Assembly: GCA_030830385.1 (NCBI GenBank)
Contig: JAURNA010000047.1
Span: forward strand, 1 to 5,496
Reading direction: 5' to 3'
DNA: 5,496 nucleotides
Source of the DNA: Crocinitomicaceae bacterium
GTDB taxonomy: Bacteria; Bacteroidota; Bacteroidia; Flavobacteriales_D; Crocinitomicaceae
The position numbers were made by a program, and so were the translations under genes. Shown here one piece after another: positions 1 to 5,496 of this stretch; positions within the stretch are counted from its first letter, which is position 1; every line of letters begins with the position of its first letter. Below the pieces are notes generated by a model. That model had not been told where the DNA came from. It searched no databases and was given only the letters and a program-made list of their open reading frames with translations.

Positions 1-590
1 ATGAAATGGTTTGGCAGGTTTACGCCGTAAATGGGTAAATCCAGCGACTGCGCAACGATTGAATATACCAGAGACAAACTCAATGGGTTTCCCTTGCGCA
101 TTTCGAGAACAGTATTCAAACAACTGTTCAGTGGTGAATGAAAATCCCTGGGATTTCCGGAAAAGCCATATTTACCATAAAATACCTTGTTAAAGATTCG
201 TACCTGTTCATAAGGAGTTCGATGTTCTCCAATTTCCAGCCAGATATCCTTGCGGATTTCCTGGATTTTCGAACGAATGGCCTGTTCATCCAGATTCGGA
301 TATTGATAGCGACTCACGATAATCGCTCCGGACAACAAATTTTTGTTTGGGGAAGCAATCCACGCTTTTAGGTCGTTTCGAACCTCTTCCAGTTGAATTT
401 CTCGAATTAAATCTTCGATCCGGGTTTGGAACAGTAGCCCCAGGTCATCTTCGTTTTCCCAGGACGATTCCAAAATAGGGATCACCTGACTTCCCTGATT
501 GATGAGTTCGTCCCTAACGTGTTGAAACACATTCTCATCCGGATCTTCAATCAGTCGAATAAGCGCCCGTATGGAATTTTCACTTTGCAT
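1..590 (-). CDS. SirB1-family / transglutaminase-like core 2 protein, 3' part missing at window edge
   Basis: Read on the minus strand, this frame is open from an ATG at 590-588 to the left edge, giving 196 complete codons with no stop. An in-frame TGA lies nine codons before the ATG, and no other ATG lies between them. Residues 1-110 are acidic and helix-rich (start MQSENSIRALIRLIED), as in the N-terminal part of SirB1-like proteins. Residues 153-196 carry the family's best-conserved block: PLNSCLNTVLEMRKGNPLSL, then LVYSIVAQSLDLPIYGV and NLPNHF. This matches the usual pattern of VLxxRxGxPxxLxxxY followed by LPxxGVxxPxHF. Family knowledge: these proteins hold a transglutaminase-like fold (Transglut_core2), often with C-terminal repeats, and their biochemical role is not settled. 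I therefore give no function. Cys157 and His195 lie in the conserved part, but I cannot say whether they are catalytic. The C-terminal portion is outside the window. The family call is fairly secure. Confidence 0.85.
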   Translation of the reverse strand, partial: MQSENSIRALIRLIEDPDENVFQHVRDELINQGSQVIPILESSWENEDDLGLLFQTRIEDLIREIQLEEVRNDLKAWIASPNKNLLSGAIIVSRYQYPNLDEQAIRSKIQEIRKDIWLEIGEHRTPYEQVRIFNKVFYGKYGFSGNPRDFHSPLNSCLNTVLEMRKGNPLSLSLVYSIVAQSLDLPIYGVNLPNHF

Positions 591-637
591 CTTCTCAAAT
601 GTATCAATAGCTCGTCATCGTTCGAGGCATGCCGTCT

Positions 638-645
638 CAAACTTA
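638..645 (-). promoter_or_regulatory. Candidate Bacteroidota -7 promoter box for the SirB1-family gene
   Basis: On the minus strand this octamer reads TAAGTTTG, an exact match to the TAnnTTTG -7 element described for Bacteroidota primary sigma factors. It lies 47 bp before the ATG at 590, so transcription would begin around 630 and leave a leader of about 40 nt. I see no good TTG/TTTG -33 element 19-21 bp further upstream, which weakens the call. The patatin gene ends with a hairpin about 110 bp upstream, so a separate promoter for this gene is expected. Confidence 0.4.
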
Positions 646-753
646 TAAAGGTCGGCCTGTTAATTCTTTCTTGATTGAAAAAATGTGAAACCTTTTGGCA
701 TGATTCTCGTTTATGATGTAACGGATCAATTATTAACAATTACAGGTTAAGAC

Positions 754-780
754 AGGAGGGGGCTCATTGGGTCCCCTCTT
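754..780 (-). terminator. GC-rich hairpin after the patatin gene, probable transcription terminator
   Basis: Plus-strand AGGAGGGG (754-761) pairs with CCCCTCTT (773-780), giving an 8-bp stem with one G-T wobble and an 11-nt loop. The hairpin begins 2 nt beyond the stop codon of the minus-strand patatin gene (stop at 785-783). The minus-strand tract after the stem (GTCTTAACC) is poor in T, while the plus-strand side (CTTTGTT) is richer. It is therefore not a textbook intrinsic terminator for the minus strand. Its position at the end of the three-gene block is the main support. I see no plus-strand gene upstream that it could serve. Confidence 0.5.
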
Positions 781-782
781 TG

Positions 783-2996
783 TTATCTCAAAAGCTTCTG
801 TAAGTGCTTGAGCGACCGTTGATTCTCAGGGGATCCGAGCGCATTTTCTACCTTTAATCGTTCCTCTTTGGTCAAATGCCAACTCAACGAAATTCGATCC
901 GACCAGTTTTCGCGAAGGTTGAAACAGATTACATCAATAGGAAAATGGGCTTCATCCAGCAATGATTCATACAATTCTTCCTGGTTGTAATCCTGTACAC
1001 GCGGGAAGTTCTTGTAAATATTTCCGAAGGGCATCGTGAGTTTATCGGAGAAAGAAAGTTGACGAATCTGATCGTCGTTCATGATTTTCTTGGTATCGCG
1101 GATTTGCACAATGACCACTCCGGACGTATTCTCTTGAATCCAGTCGGCCATTACCTTAATGAATTCATGCGCCGCTTTGCCTCCGTAATTGTCGCGGATT
1201 CCTGCGTCCATGAGTTGAACTTGAGGGGTAGTGGGAAGGCTTACCATTGGCATTACGAATGGGAATGTTGCATTTGCTCTGAGGACACTGGAAAATTCAA
1301 TTTTACCGGCTTTTTGGTTGTCCAGTAAGCTGTAATATTCCACATTTTCACATCCACTCGAAACAGATTCGTAGGTTAAAAACCGCAGCGATTGGGCTCC
1401 CATGTACAGACGCCTTCCATCGTTGATGATGGTGGGTGTAAAGACCATTGTGGGGATCATTGCCTTTTCCTCAAGAGGCTTGTAATACTCCAGGGTGTGA
1501 TTCATCAAATCGTCCGTATTGTCGTGCAACTGCTGTTCAAAAGCAAATCCACGATCTTTGGTGTAGCTCATTCCATTGAAGTGACACTTCTGGTAGCGAA
1601 TGAAGATGTCGTTGGTTGAGGCCATGAAGGACAGGCGATTCAGCATGTCTTTACCCATCTGCTTTCGATACATTGGATCAGAAAGCGACCGGATCGTGTT
1701 TTTCTTTTCGTGCAACAATAACTCCCGGAAGTATGCGGCGCCAATCATTCCGCCGGAAGCTCCGGTGATGAGCTGGATTTGATTGGTCATTTCACCATGG
1801 GTAATGTCGTCGCAATGCTGAAGCACAGTTAAGGTCCACAATGCACTCCTTGACCCTCCGCCTGAAGTGGCAATGATGACCAGTTTGGGTTTTTCTTTCG
1901 CGGTTTGCTTTTTCCAGTTCTCAAGAGTTGCAATGTAGCTTTCCCGGGAGGATCGAAACGCCGCCGAGTCCATGCAAATGGCCTGTATTTTATCGATGTT
2001 GTAATCAACGGGTTTCCCGTAATCGAGTCCGTATGCGTAGCTGGTATAATCGAACAGCTCGGTCTTGGAACTCAGGTAGTTCATTCCAAGGAAAACGCCG
2101 AACAATAGGAGATAGACCCAGCCCCTGAACCAACTGCGCAGGGCACTGAAAATCATAAGGACAATCGTCAATAGCAATACAATGCTCAAAGCAGCCGGCA
2201 CTTCCATGATTGAATAATCGTTGAAAAATCCCAGAAAAAAGAAGAATCCGATCGTGAGCAGTTCAAATACCGATGCATTGATTCGGTTTTTGGCGAAGGT
2301 GGCCTCAATTACATTTCTGTCCAGGTGTTTTATGCTTCGGCTTTGGTTCAACCGAAACCCCTTTCCTATGTACAGAAAAGTCTCCTCCTGATCCAATTCG
2401 TAGAGATCGTACCAGTAATTAGTGCTGCTGGTTGTCCATGAGCGAATCGGTTGAGCGGTAGAGTTACGTTTGCTGTTTCTCGATCCCACCGGAAAGAAGT
2501 AAAAGAAGGACAGAACTATGAAAGTGAGTACGCCCAGCAACCAGGTGATGATGTAGGTGATGATGGTGGTCGTCGACGCCAATTCCTGCGTGTATTGAAA
2601 CTGCACCATGTGGACGATGTAATAAATAACGAACAACAGCGGAAGGATGGCATTGTTGATGCAAAACTTGAAAAATGGCCGGGAAAGACTTGTGAGAAAT
2701 GGAAATCTCGGACCAAGGCGCATGTAGCTGTAGGTGTTAAAAGCCGTGATAAATCCTCCGATTCCAAATCCGAGCAAGTAGAACGAAAGTGCGCTTACTT
2801 CTCCCTGATATTCGGGCGACAGAAAAAGAAACAGAACTCCAAAACCGGATGCCAACTTATCGCCAACGAACAGAAAGAGCACGGCCCAGAACGAGAGTGC
2901 ACCAAAATTTCGTTTACTATGGCCAATAAGAAGCTGGATCGGAAAAAAGGTCCGGAAAAACTGGGTAAAACTCCATTTTTGTTCATTAATAGTCAT
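783..2996 (-). CDS. Polytopic membrane protein with C-terminal patatin-like phospholipase domain
   Basis: This 737-residue protein joins a multi-spanning membrane region to a patatin-type acyl hydrolase. Hydrophobic segments lie at about residues 33-60, 68-88, 113-132, 145-168, 245-259, 267-286 and 292-308, so six or seven transmembrane helices are likely, with a polar stretch of about 75 residues (170-243) between the two groups. The hydrolase part begins near residue 370. SGGGSR at 378-383 is the glycine-rich oxyanion loop, GASGG at 412-416 is the G-x-S-x-G nucleophile elbow (Ser414), and DAG at 597-599 supplies the catalytic Asp597 within LMDAGIRDNYGG. The block LRANATFPFVMP (572-583) resembles the conserved patatin segment before the Asp. 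Family knowledge: patatins use a Ser-Asp dyad to release fatty acids from lipids, so the enzyme is probably active at the membrane; the exact substrate is unknown. The start is firm because an in-frame TAG directly precedes the ATG. No clear Shine-Dalgarno site is seen. It follows the ureohydrolase gene by 47 bp, probably in the same transcript. Confidence 0.88.
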   Translation of the reverse strand: MTINEQKWSFTQFFRTFFPIQLLIGHSKRNFGALSFWAVLFLFVGDKLASGFGVLFLFLSPEYQGEVSALSFYLLGFGIGGFITAFNTYSYMRLGPRFPFLTSLSRPFFKFCINNAILPLLFVIYYIVHMVQFQYTQELASTTTIITYIITWLLGVLTFIVLSFFYFFPVGSRNSKRNSTAQPIRSWTTSSTNYWYDLYELDQEETFLYIGKGFRLNQSRSIKHLDRNVIEATFAKNRINASVFELLTIGFFFFLGFFNDYSIMEVPAALSIVLLLTIVLMIFSALRSWFRGWVYLLLFGVFLGMNYLSSKTELFDYTSYAYGLDYGKPVDYNIDKIQAICMDSAAFRSSRESYIATLENWKKQTAKEKPKLVIIATSGGGSRSALWTLTVLQHCDDITHGEMTNQIQLITGASGGMIGAAYFRELLLHEKKNTIRSLSDPMYRKQMGKDMLNRLSFMASTNDIFIRYQKCHFNGMSYTKDRGFAFEQQLHDNTDDLMNHTLEYYKPLEEKAMIPTMVFTPTIINDGRRLYMGAQSLRFLTYESVSSGCENVEYYSLLDNQKAGKIEFSSVLRANATFPFVMPMVSLPTTPQVQLMDAGIRDNYGGKAAHEFIKVMADWIQENTSGVVIVQIRDTKKIMNDDQIRQLSFSDKLTMPFGNIYKNFPRVQDYNQEELYESLLDEAHFPIDVICFNLRENWSDRISLSWHLTKEERLKVENALGSPENQRSLKHLQKLLR

Positions 2997-3043
2997 CTAT
3001 CTATAAGATAACGAAAATCGAGGAGAAAAGGAAATCAGTTCGC

Positions 3044-4015
3044 TCAATTTTCAATACATTTTATTGCATCCATGACAAAGTATGCCAGGGATTTTCCAAC
3101 AATTCGTTTTTCATCGTCACTCTGTGGTGCTCCTTCGGGTAAGTGAATGTACTTCGGCCTGACGGTTCTTGTGAATAATCGAATAGCGCTTCTGATCTCA
3201 TTCACCGTGAATCCGCTCGGTGTAAACGCTGAGGATGGCATTCCTGCGATGGCATCCAGATCGATTTCCAGTGCGCAGTCTTTTCCTTTGAGCGATGCAC
3301 CAATCGAAGTCACGTCTTCCAGAAATAAGGCGGGTTGATCCAAATAGGCCTCGAATGTACGGTAAGCACACCCATTTTCCTGAAGGAATTGGTAAATGCC
3401 CGAACTGTTGTAGGATTCATGCAACCCAAGAAGGTGATAAGAAGACAGAAACCCGTCGTTCATTGCTGCGCTGAATGGATTGCCGCTGTGTCTTCCTTCC
3501 AGGGGGCGGGTATCTGCATGAGGATCAATGTTTAAAACATGGAGGTTAGCCTGACTCCCGAAGTATTTCATCAAAGGGTAGGCATTGTTATGTCCGCCGC
3601 CGATTGTGATTAATAAGGTATCGTCCCCAAGGTCGAGCGTATTCAGAGTCTCAACGACAAAATCATCCAATTCGGCAACGGCGCTTCTTCTGGAATCCGT
3701 ATCCGAACGTGAACTGTCCACCTTGATTTGTCCAACCATGGCAATCTCCGCTCCTGAACAAAATGAATTCGATTGCATATTTAGAAACGTCGATAAGAAT
3801 GCCCGAAATGCCTGATCGCTGCCCGGTCTGCCCAGATTGGCTTGAGGTCCCACATCTTCGCAAATTCCAAGGATGGCAACCTTCGTAGATTCCGAACATT
3901 TCGTTGAAACAACCTCACCGATTTTCGTTTCGCCTTCCCGTAGCCGGGTAATGCTCTGAATGAAGCCTGAATCGAAGCCCTGGTATGAAAACGTGCTGTT
4001 ACTGCTCTTGCTCAT
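3044..4015 (-). CDS. Ureohydrolase (arginase / agmatinase / formimidoylglutamase superfamily)
   Basis: This 323-residue protein is a complete member of the binuclear-manganese ureohydrolase superfamily. The metal-ligand motifs are all present in order: GGGH at 139-142 (His142), DPHAD at 164-168 (Asp164, His166, Asp168) and DLD at 252-254 (Asp252, Asp254). Glu294 in HLPEGAP fits the conserved glutamate before the C-terminus. The segment RPLEGRHSGNPFS (170-182) resembles Bacteroidota proteins usually labelled formimidoylglutamase (N-formimidoyl-L-glutamate to L-glutamate plus formamide, last step of one histidine degradation route). No other hut gene is in the window, so substrate and gene symbol are left open; arginase or agmatinase activity is also possible. 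The protein looks cytosolic, with no signal peptide. The ATG is the first start after an in-frame TAA 9 nt upstream. Its first 17 bp overlap the end of the thioesterase gene, which suggests translational coupling. Confidence 0.85.
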   Translation of the reverse strand: MSKSSNSTFSYQGFDSGFIQSITRLREGETKIGEVVSTKCSESTKVAILGICEDVGPQANLGRPGSDQAFRAFLSTFLNMQSNSFCSGAEIAMVGQIKVDSSRSDTDSRRSAVAELDDFVVETLNTLDLGDDTLLITIGGGHNNAYPLMKYFGSQANLHVLNIDPHADTRPLEGRHSGNPFSAAMNDGFLSSYHLLGLHESYNSSGIYQFLQENGCAYRTFEAYLDQPALFLEDVTSIGASLKGKDCALEIDLDAIAGMPSSAFTPSGFTVNEIRSAIRLFTRTVRPKYIHLPEGAPQSDDEKRIVGKSLAYFVMDAIKCIEN

Positions 4016-4418
4016 AAGGATGCATTAAATTGACAAAATCGTTCGGAGGAGGAATGGGACGCATGGTATCTTTCGTCACGAATACCAAGGTGGTAGTAGC
4101 AGTTGCAATCAGTTTTCCCTCTTTTTCAATGGTATAATCAAAGTACAATCGAGGGCCTTTTAAACCTGAAATTACCGTCGTGATCGTTAATTCATCATCA
4201 TAAAGTGCCGGTGCTATATAATGTACGGAAAACTCAGAAACGGGCAGCATTACGCCACGTTCTTCGAGCAATCGGTAACTCATTCCCAGAGATCGCATCG
4301 CTTCCACGCGTCCTACTTCAAAATATTGCGCATAGTTTCCGTAGTAACAATATCCCATCTGATCGGTTTCTCCGTATCGGACCCGCAATGTTGTAATGTG
4401 AGAAAAGTGAGTATTCAT
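3999..4418 (-). CDS. Acyl-CoA thioesterase, YbgC/FadM-like hotdog fold
   Basis: This 139-residue protein has the length and motifs of a 4-hydroxybenzoyl-CoA thioesterase-type hotdog enzyme. The signature RVRYGETDQMGYCYYGNYAQYFEVGR spans residues 12-37, with Asp19 as the likely catalytic residue followed by YYGNYAQYFE, where the active-site helix begins. The remaining segments (EFSVHYIAPALYDDELTITT, then LYFDYTIE and ATATTTLVFV) read as the usual beta strands of the fold. Family knowledge: such enzymes hydrolyse acyl-CoA thioesters to free acid and CoA in the cytosol and often act as tetramers; the acyl preference cannot be told from sequence. The start is fixed by an in-frame TAA two codons upstream. 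It is the first gene of the minus-strand block and is divergent from dnaA across 334 bp. Its stop codon lies inside the following ureohydrolase gene. Confidence 0.9.
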   Translation of the reverse strand: MNTHFSHITTLRVRYGETDQMGYCYYGNYAQYFEVGRVEAMRSLGMSYRLLEERGVMLPVSEFSVHYIAPALYDDELTITTVISGLKGPRLYFDYTIEKEGKLIATATTTLVFVTKDTMRPIPPPNDFVNLMHPYEQEQ

Positions 4419-4607
4419 GAATTATTGAGAAGGAAAAAACTTCGTATAAAAGAATGGAAAAATAAGGATTTAATGCGTATCTTAATGGTTCGTTCAGGCG
4501 TTTTTGTATACGATTACCCTATTGGAGCAAATCTCTACCGAGGTAACCTTTTTGTGATTTATACGTTAGGAAAGTAAGGACGAAGTGTTAAATTTTTTGG
4601 AAGTAAA

Positions 4608-4621
4608 ACTTTTTAAAAAGT
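4608..4621. repeat. Perfect 14-bp AT-rich palindrome upstream of dnaA
   Basis: ACTTTTTAAAAAGT is identical to its own reverse complement. It lies 132 bp before the dnaA ATG and is followed by two further CTTTTT-type tracts, including nine T in a row at 4637-4645. It could be a regulator-binding site, an easily melted or bent DNA segment, or a chance product of the high AT content. A role as a terminator is unlikely because the stem has only two GC pairs and no coding sequence ends nearby. Confidence 0.5.
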
Positions 4622-4659
4622 CAACCCAAATCTGACTTTTTTTTTAACTTTTTTATGTA

Positions 4660-4667
4660 AATATTTG
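4660..4667 (+). promoter_or_regulatory. Candidate -7 promoter box for dnaA
   Basis: AATATTTG matches the Bacteroidota TAnnTTTG consensus at all but its first base. It sits 85 bp before the dnaA ATG and directly after the T-rich tract. Transcription would start around 4672-4675, just before the leader hairpin. The expected -33 position falls in the T9 tract and has no clean TTG, so the assignment rests mainly on the -7 match and position. Confidence 0.3.
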
Positions 4668-4679
4668 TCCTCAACAAGA

Positions 4680-4720
4680 GCCACCCGATACTTCTGCGAG
4701 GTACGATGCAACTTGGTGGC
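4680..4720 (+). promoter_or_regulatory. Two-stem hairpin in the dnaA leader
   Basis: GCCACC (4680-4685) pairs with GGTGGC (4715-4720) as an outer 6-bp stem. Inside it, TACTTC (4689-4694) pairs with GAGGTA (4698-4703) across a three-base loop TGC, with one T-G wobble. No T-run follows, so this is not an intrinsic terminator. The inner stem covers GAGG (4698-4701), which could act as a ribosome binding site for the small ORF starting at 4706. A regulatory role is an inference; the pairing is visible directly. Confidence 0.4.
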
Positions 4721-4744
4721 ACGGGCAACAATTTATATTACTAG
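4706..4744 (+). CDS. Possible 12-codon leader ORF upstream of dnaA
   Basis: An ATG at 4706-4708 opens a 12-codon frame (MQLGGTGNNLYY) ending with TAG at 4742-4744, 8 bp before the dnaA ATG. GAGG at 4698-4701 lies 4 nt before the start, a purine-rich match slightly closer than usual. The stop overlaps AGGGA (4743-4747), the only Shine-Dalgarno-like sequence before dnaA, so a ribosome finishing this ORF would be placed at the dnaA start. ORFs this short arise easily by chance and Bacteroidota rely little on Shine-Dalgarno pairing, so it may not be translated. It has no run of codons for a single amino acid like that of an attenuator peptide. Confidence 0.2.
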   Translation: MQLGGTGNNLYY

Positions 4745-4752
4745 GGAACAAC

Positions 4753-5496
4753 ATGAGCAATAGCCACGAGATTGTATGGGCATCCTGTCTGAAAGTTATT
4801 AAAGATAATGTTTCTTTACAGGCGTTTAAAACGTGGTTTGAGCCGATTACTCCGGTTAAGCTAGAAGATGAGGTACTGACTATTCAGGTTCCTTCTCATT
4901 TCTTTTACGAGTGGCTCGAGGAGAACTATATCACGCTACTTCGTAAGGTGATAAAAAAGGAGTTGGGAAATGATGGCCGCTTGGAATACAGCATCGTCAT
5001 GGAAAACAACACAACGAACTCCACACCTTACACAGTGAAGCTACCGGCGCTGAACAAGAAGGCATTGAAAAATTCTCCCGTTTCCATGCCCTTGAACATC
5101 AACGAGAAACAAATCCGCAATCCATTTATCATTCCGGGACTTAAAAAGGTGAATGTTGATTCCAATTTGAATCCATCGTACTCCTTTGACAACTTCGTGG
5201 AAGGAGATTGCAACCGTCTCGCACGTGCCTCGGGATATGCTGTTGCCAACAAACCGGGAGGAACAGCGTTCAATCCACTTCTTATATACGGTGGAGTTGG
5301 ACTCGGTAAAACGCACCTGGCGCACGCCATCGGGATTTCGATTAAGAATCAATTCCCAAACAAAACGGTTCTGTACGTTGGATCTGAGAAATTTGCACAT
5401 CAGTTCATTGATGCGATCAAAAATCAAACGACCAACGACTTTATACACTTTTATCAAATGATCGACGTACTGATCATTGATGATGTACAATTCTTC
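4753..5496 (+). CDS. dnaA: Chromosomal replication initiator protein DnaA, 5' part
   Basis: The frame opens at ATG 4753-4755 and runs to the right edge without a stop, giving 248 codons, about half of a typical DnaA of 450-480 residues. Residues 1-80 are domain I (VWASCLKVIKDN, AFKTWFEPI, VPSHFFYEWLEENY), which binds helicase and DnaA partners. A polar linker (domain II) follows at about 85-135. The AAA+ domain starts near NPSYSFDNFVEGDCNRLA (140-157), with Walker A GGVGLGKT at 180-187 (Lys186, Thr187) and Walker B VLIIDD ending at Asp243-Asp244. The window stops at VQFF, so sensor motifs and the C-terminal DNA-binding domain are outside. DnaA-ATP binds origin boxes and melts the origin in the cytosol. 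AGGGA 5 nt before the ATG may help ribosome binding; no other in-frame ATG lies just upstream. Identification is essentially certain. Confidence 0.98.
   Translation, partial: MSNSHEIVWASCLKVIKDNVSLQAFKTWFEPITPVKLEDEVLTIQVPSHFFYEWLEENYITLLRKVIKKELGNDGRLEYSIVMENNTTNSTPYTVKLPALNKKALKNSPVSMPLNINEKQIRNPFIIPGLKKVNVDSNLNPSYSFDNFVEGDCNRLARASGYAVANKPGGTAFNPLLIYGGVGLGKTHLAHAIGISIKNQFPNKTVLYVGSEKFAHQFIDAIKNQTTNDFIHFYQMIDVLIIDDVQFF

Larger units (their letters stand above)
4419..4752. other. Divergent intergenic region between thioesterase and dnaA
   Basis: This 334-bp stretch holds the control regions of both flanking genes and no long credible coding sequence. It is AT-rich, most strongly at 4588-4665, where runs of T and A dominate. 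It contains a perfect palindrome, a T9 tract, a hairpin and a 12-codon ORF, each listed separately. By eye I find no exact DnaA box (TTATnCACA) on either strand, so nothing here directly marks a replication origin. For the thioesterase side I see no convincing TTTG/TAnnTTTG promoter pair; TATTTTTC around 4460-4470 on the minus strand is a weak candidate only. Confidence 0.7.

Noticed and set aside
551..739. Minus-strand 62-codon ORF before the SirB1-family gene
   Set aside because: It overlaps the start of the SirB1-family gene in another frame, shows no recognisable domain, and covers the likely promoter of that gene.
2451..3011. Plus-strand 186-codon ORF opposite the patatin gene
   Set aside because: It is antisense to the membrane-coding part of a well-supported gene. 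Its Lys/Glu/Arg/Gln-rich make-up is what the complement of hydrophobic codons gives, and it shows no domain.
4442..4565. CGTATA / TATACG inverted repeat in the intergenic region
   Set aside because: The arms are only six bases, AT-rich and over 100 bp apart, so chance is a sufficient explanation.
4221..4577. Plus-strand 118-codon ORF running from the thioesterase into the intergenic region
   Set aside because: Most of it is antisense to the thioesterase, its composition is not protein-like, and no family motif is seen.
4671..4745. A tRNA or other structural RNA gene upstream of dnaA
   Set aside because: The nested stems do not form a cloverleaf: there is no acceptor stem, T-loop consensus or anticodon arm of the right size.
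4419..4752. Replication origin (oriC) next to dnaA
   Set aside because: The AT-rich tract is suggestive, but no exact DnaA box is visible on either strand, and in Bacteroidota the origin is not always beside dnaA. The best partial match (TAAATCACA on the minus strand near 4553-4561) agrees at only six of nine bases.
5028..5490. Minus-strand ORFs of 100 and 149 codons opposite dnaA
   Set aside because: Both lie wholly inside the clear dnaA coding sequence on the other strand and carry no recognisable motif.

Overview
The window looks like ordinary chromosomal DNA from a member of the Bacteroidota, most likely Flavobacteriales or a close relative. The strongest evidence is the DnaA sequence at the right edge, whose N-terminal domain and linker read like flavobacterial DnaA. 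Weak Shine-Dalgarno sites at most starts and a TAnnTTTG-type promoter box point the same way. I cannot name a genus.

Layout, left to right. (1) Positions 1-590, minus strand: the first 196 residues of a SirB1/transglutaminase-like family protein, running off the left edge. (2) 591-782: a short intergenic stretch with a candidate promoter for that gene and a GC-rich hairpin just after the next gene's stop. (3) 783-4418, minus strand: three genes packed in the order thioesterase, ureohydrolase (arginase/formimidoylglutamase superfamily), membrane-anchored patatin-like lipase. The first two overlap by 17 bp and the third follows after 47 bp, so a single transcript from around 4420-4600 that ends at the hairpin near 754-780 is plausible. 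(4) 4419-4752: a 334-bp divergent intergenic region, AT-rich in its middle, with a perfect 14-bp palindrome, a T9 tract, a two-stem hairpin and a 12-codon upstream ORF directly before dnaA. (5) 4753 to the right edge, plus strand: the first 248 codons of dnaA, cut inside the Walker B motif.

How the genes fit together: dnaA is the replication initiator. The divergent minus-strand genes look like housekeeping metabolism (a hotdog acyl-CoA thioesterase, a manganese ureohydrolase and a lipid acyl hydrolase). Two of them act on acyl esters or thioesters, but I see no firm evidence of one pathway. I find no mobile element, CRISPR array, tRNA, rRNA or defence system. The parts that most deserve a second look are the structured dnaA leader with its small ORF and the multi-spanning membrane patatin.
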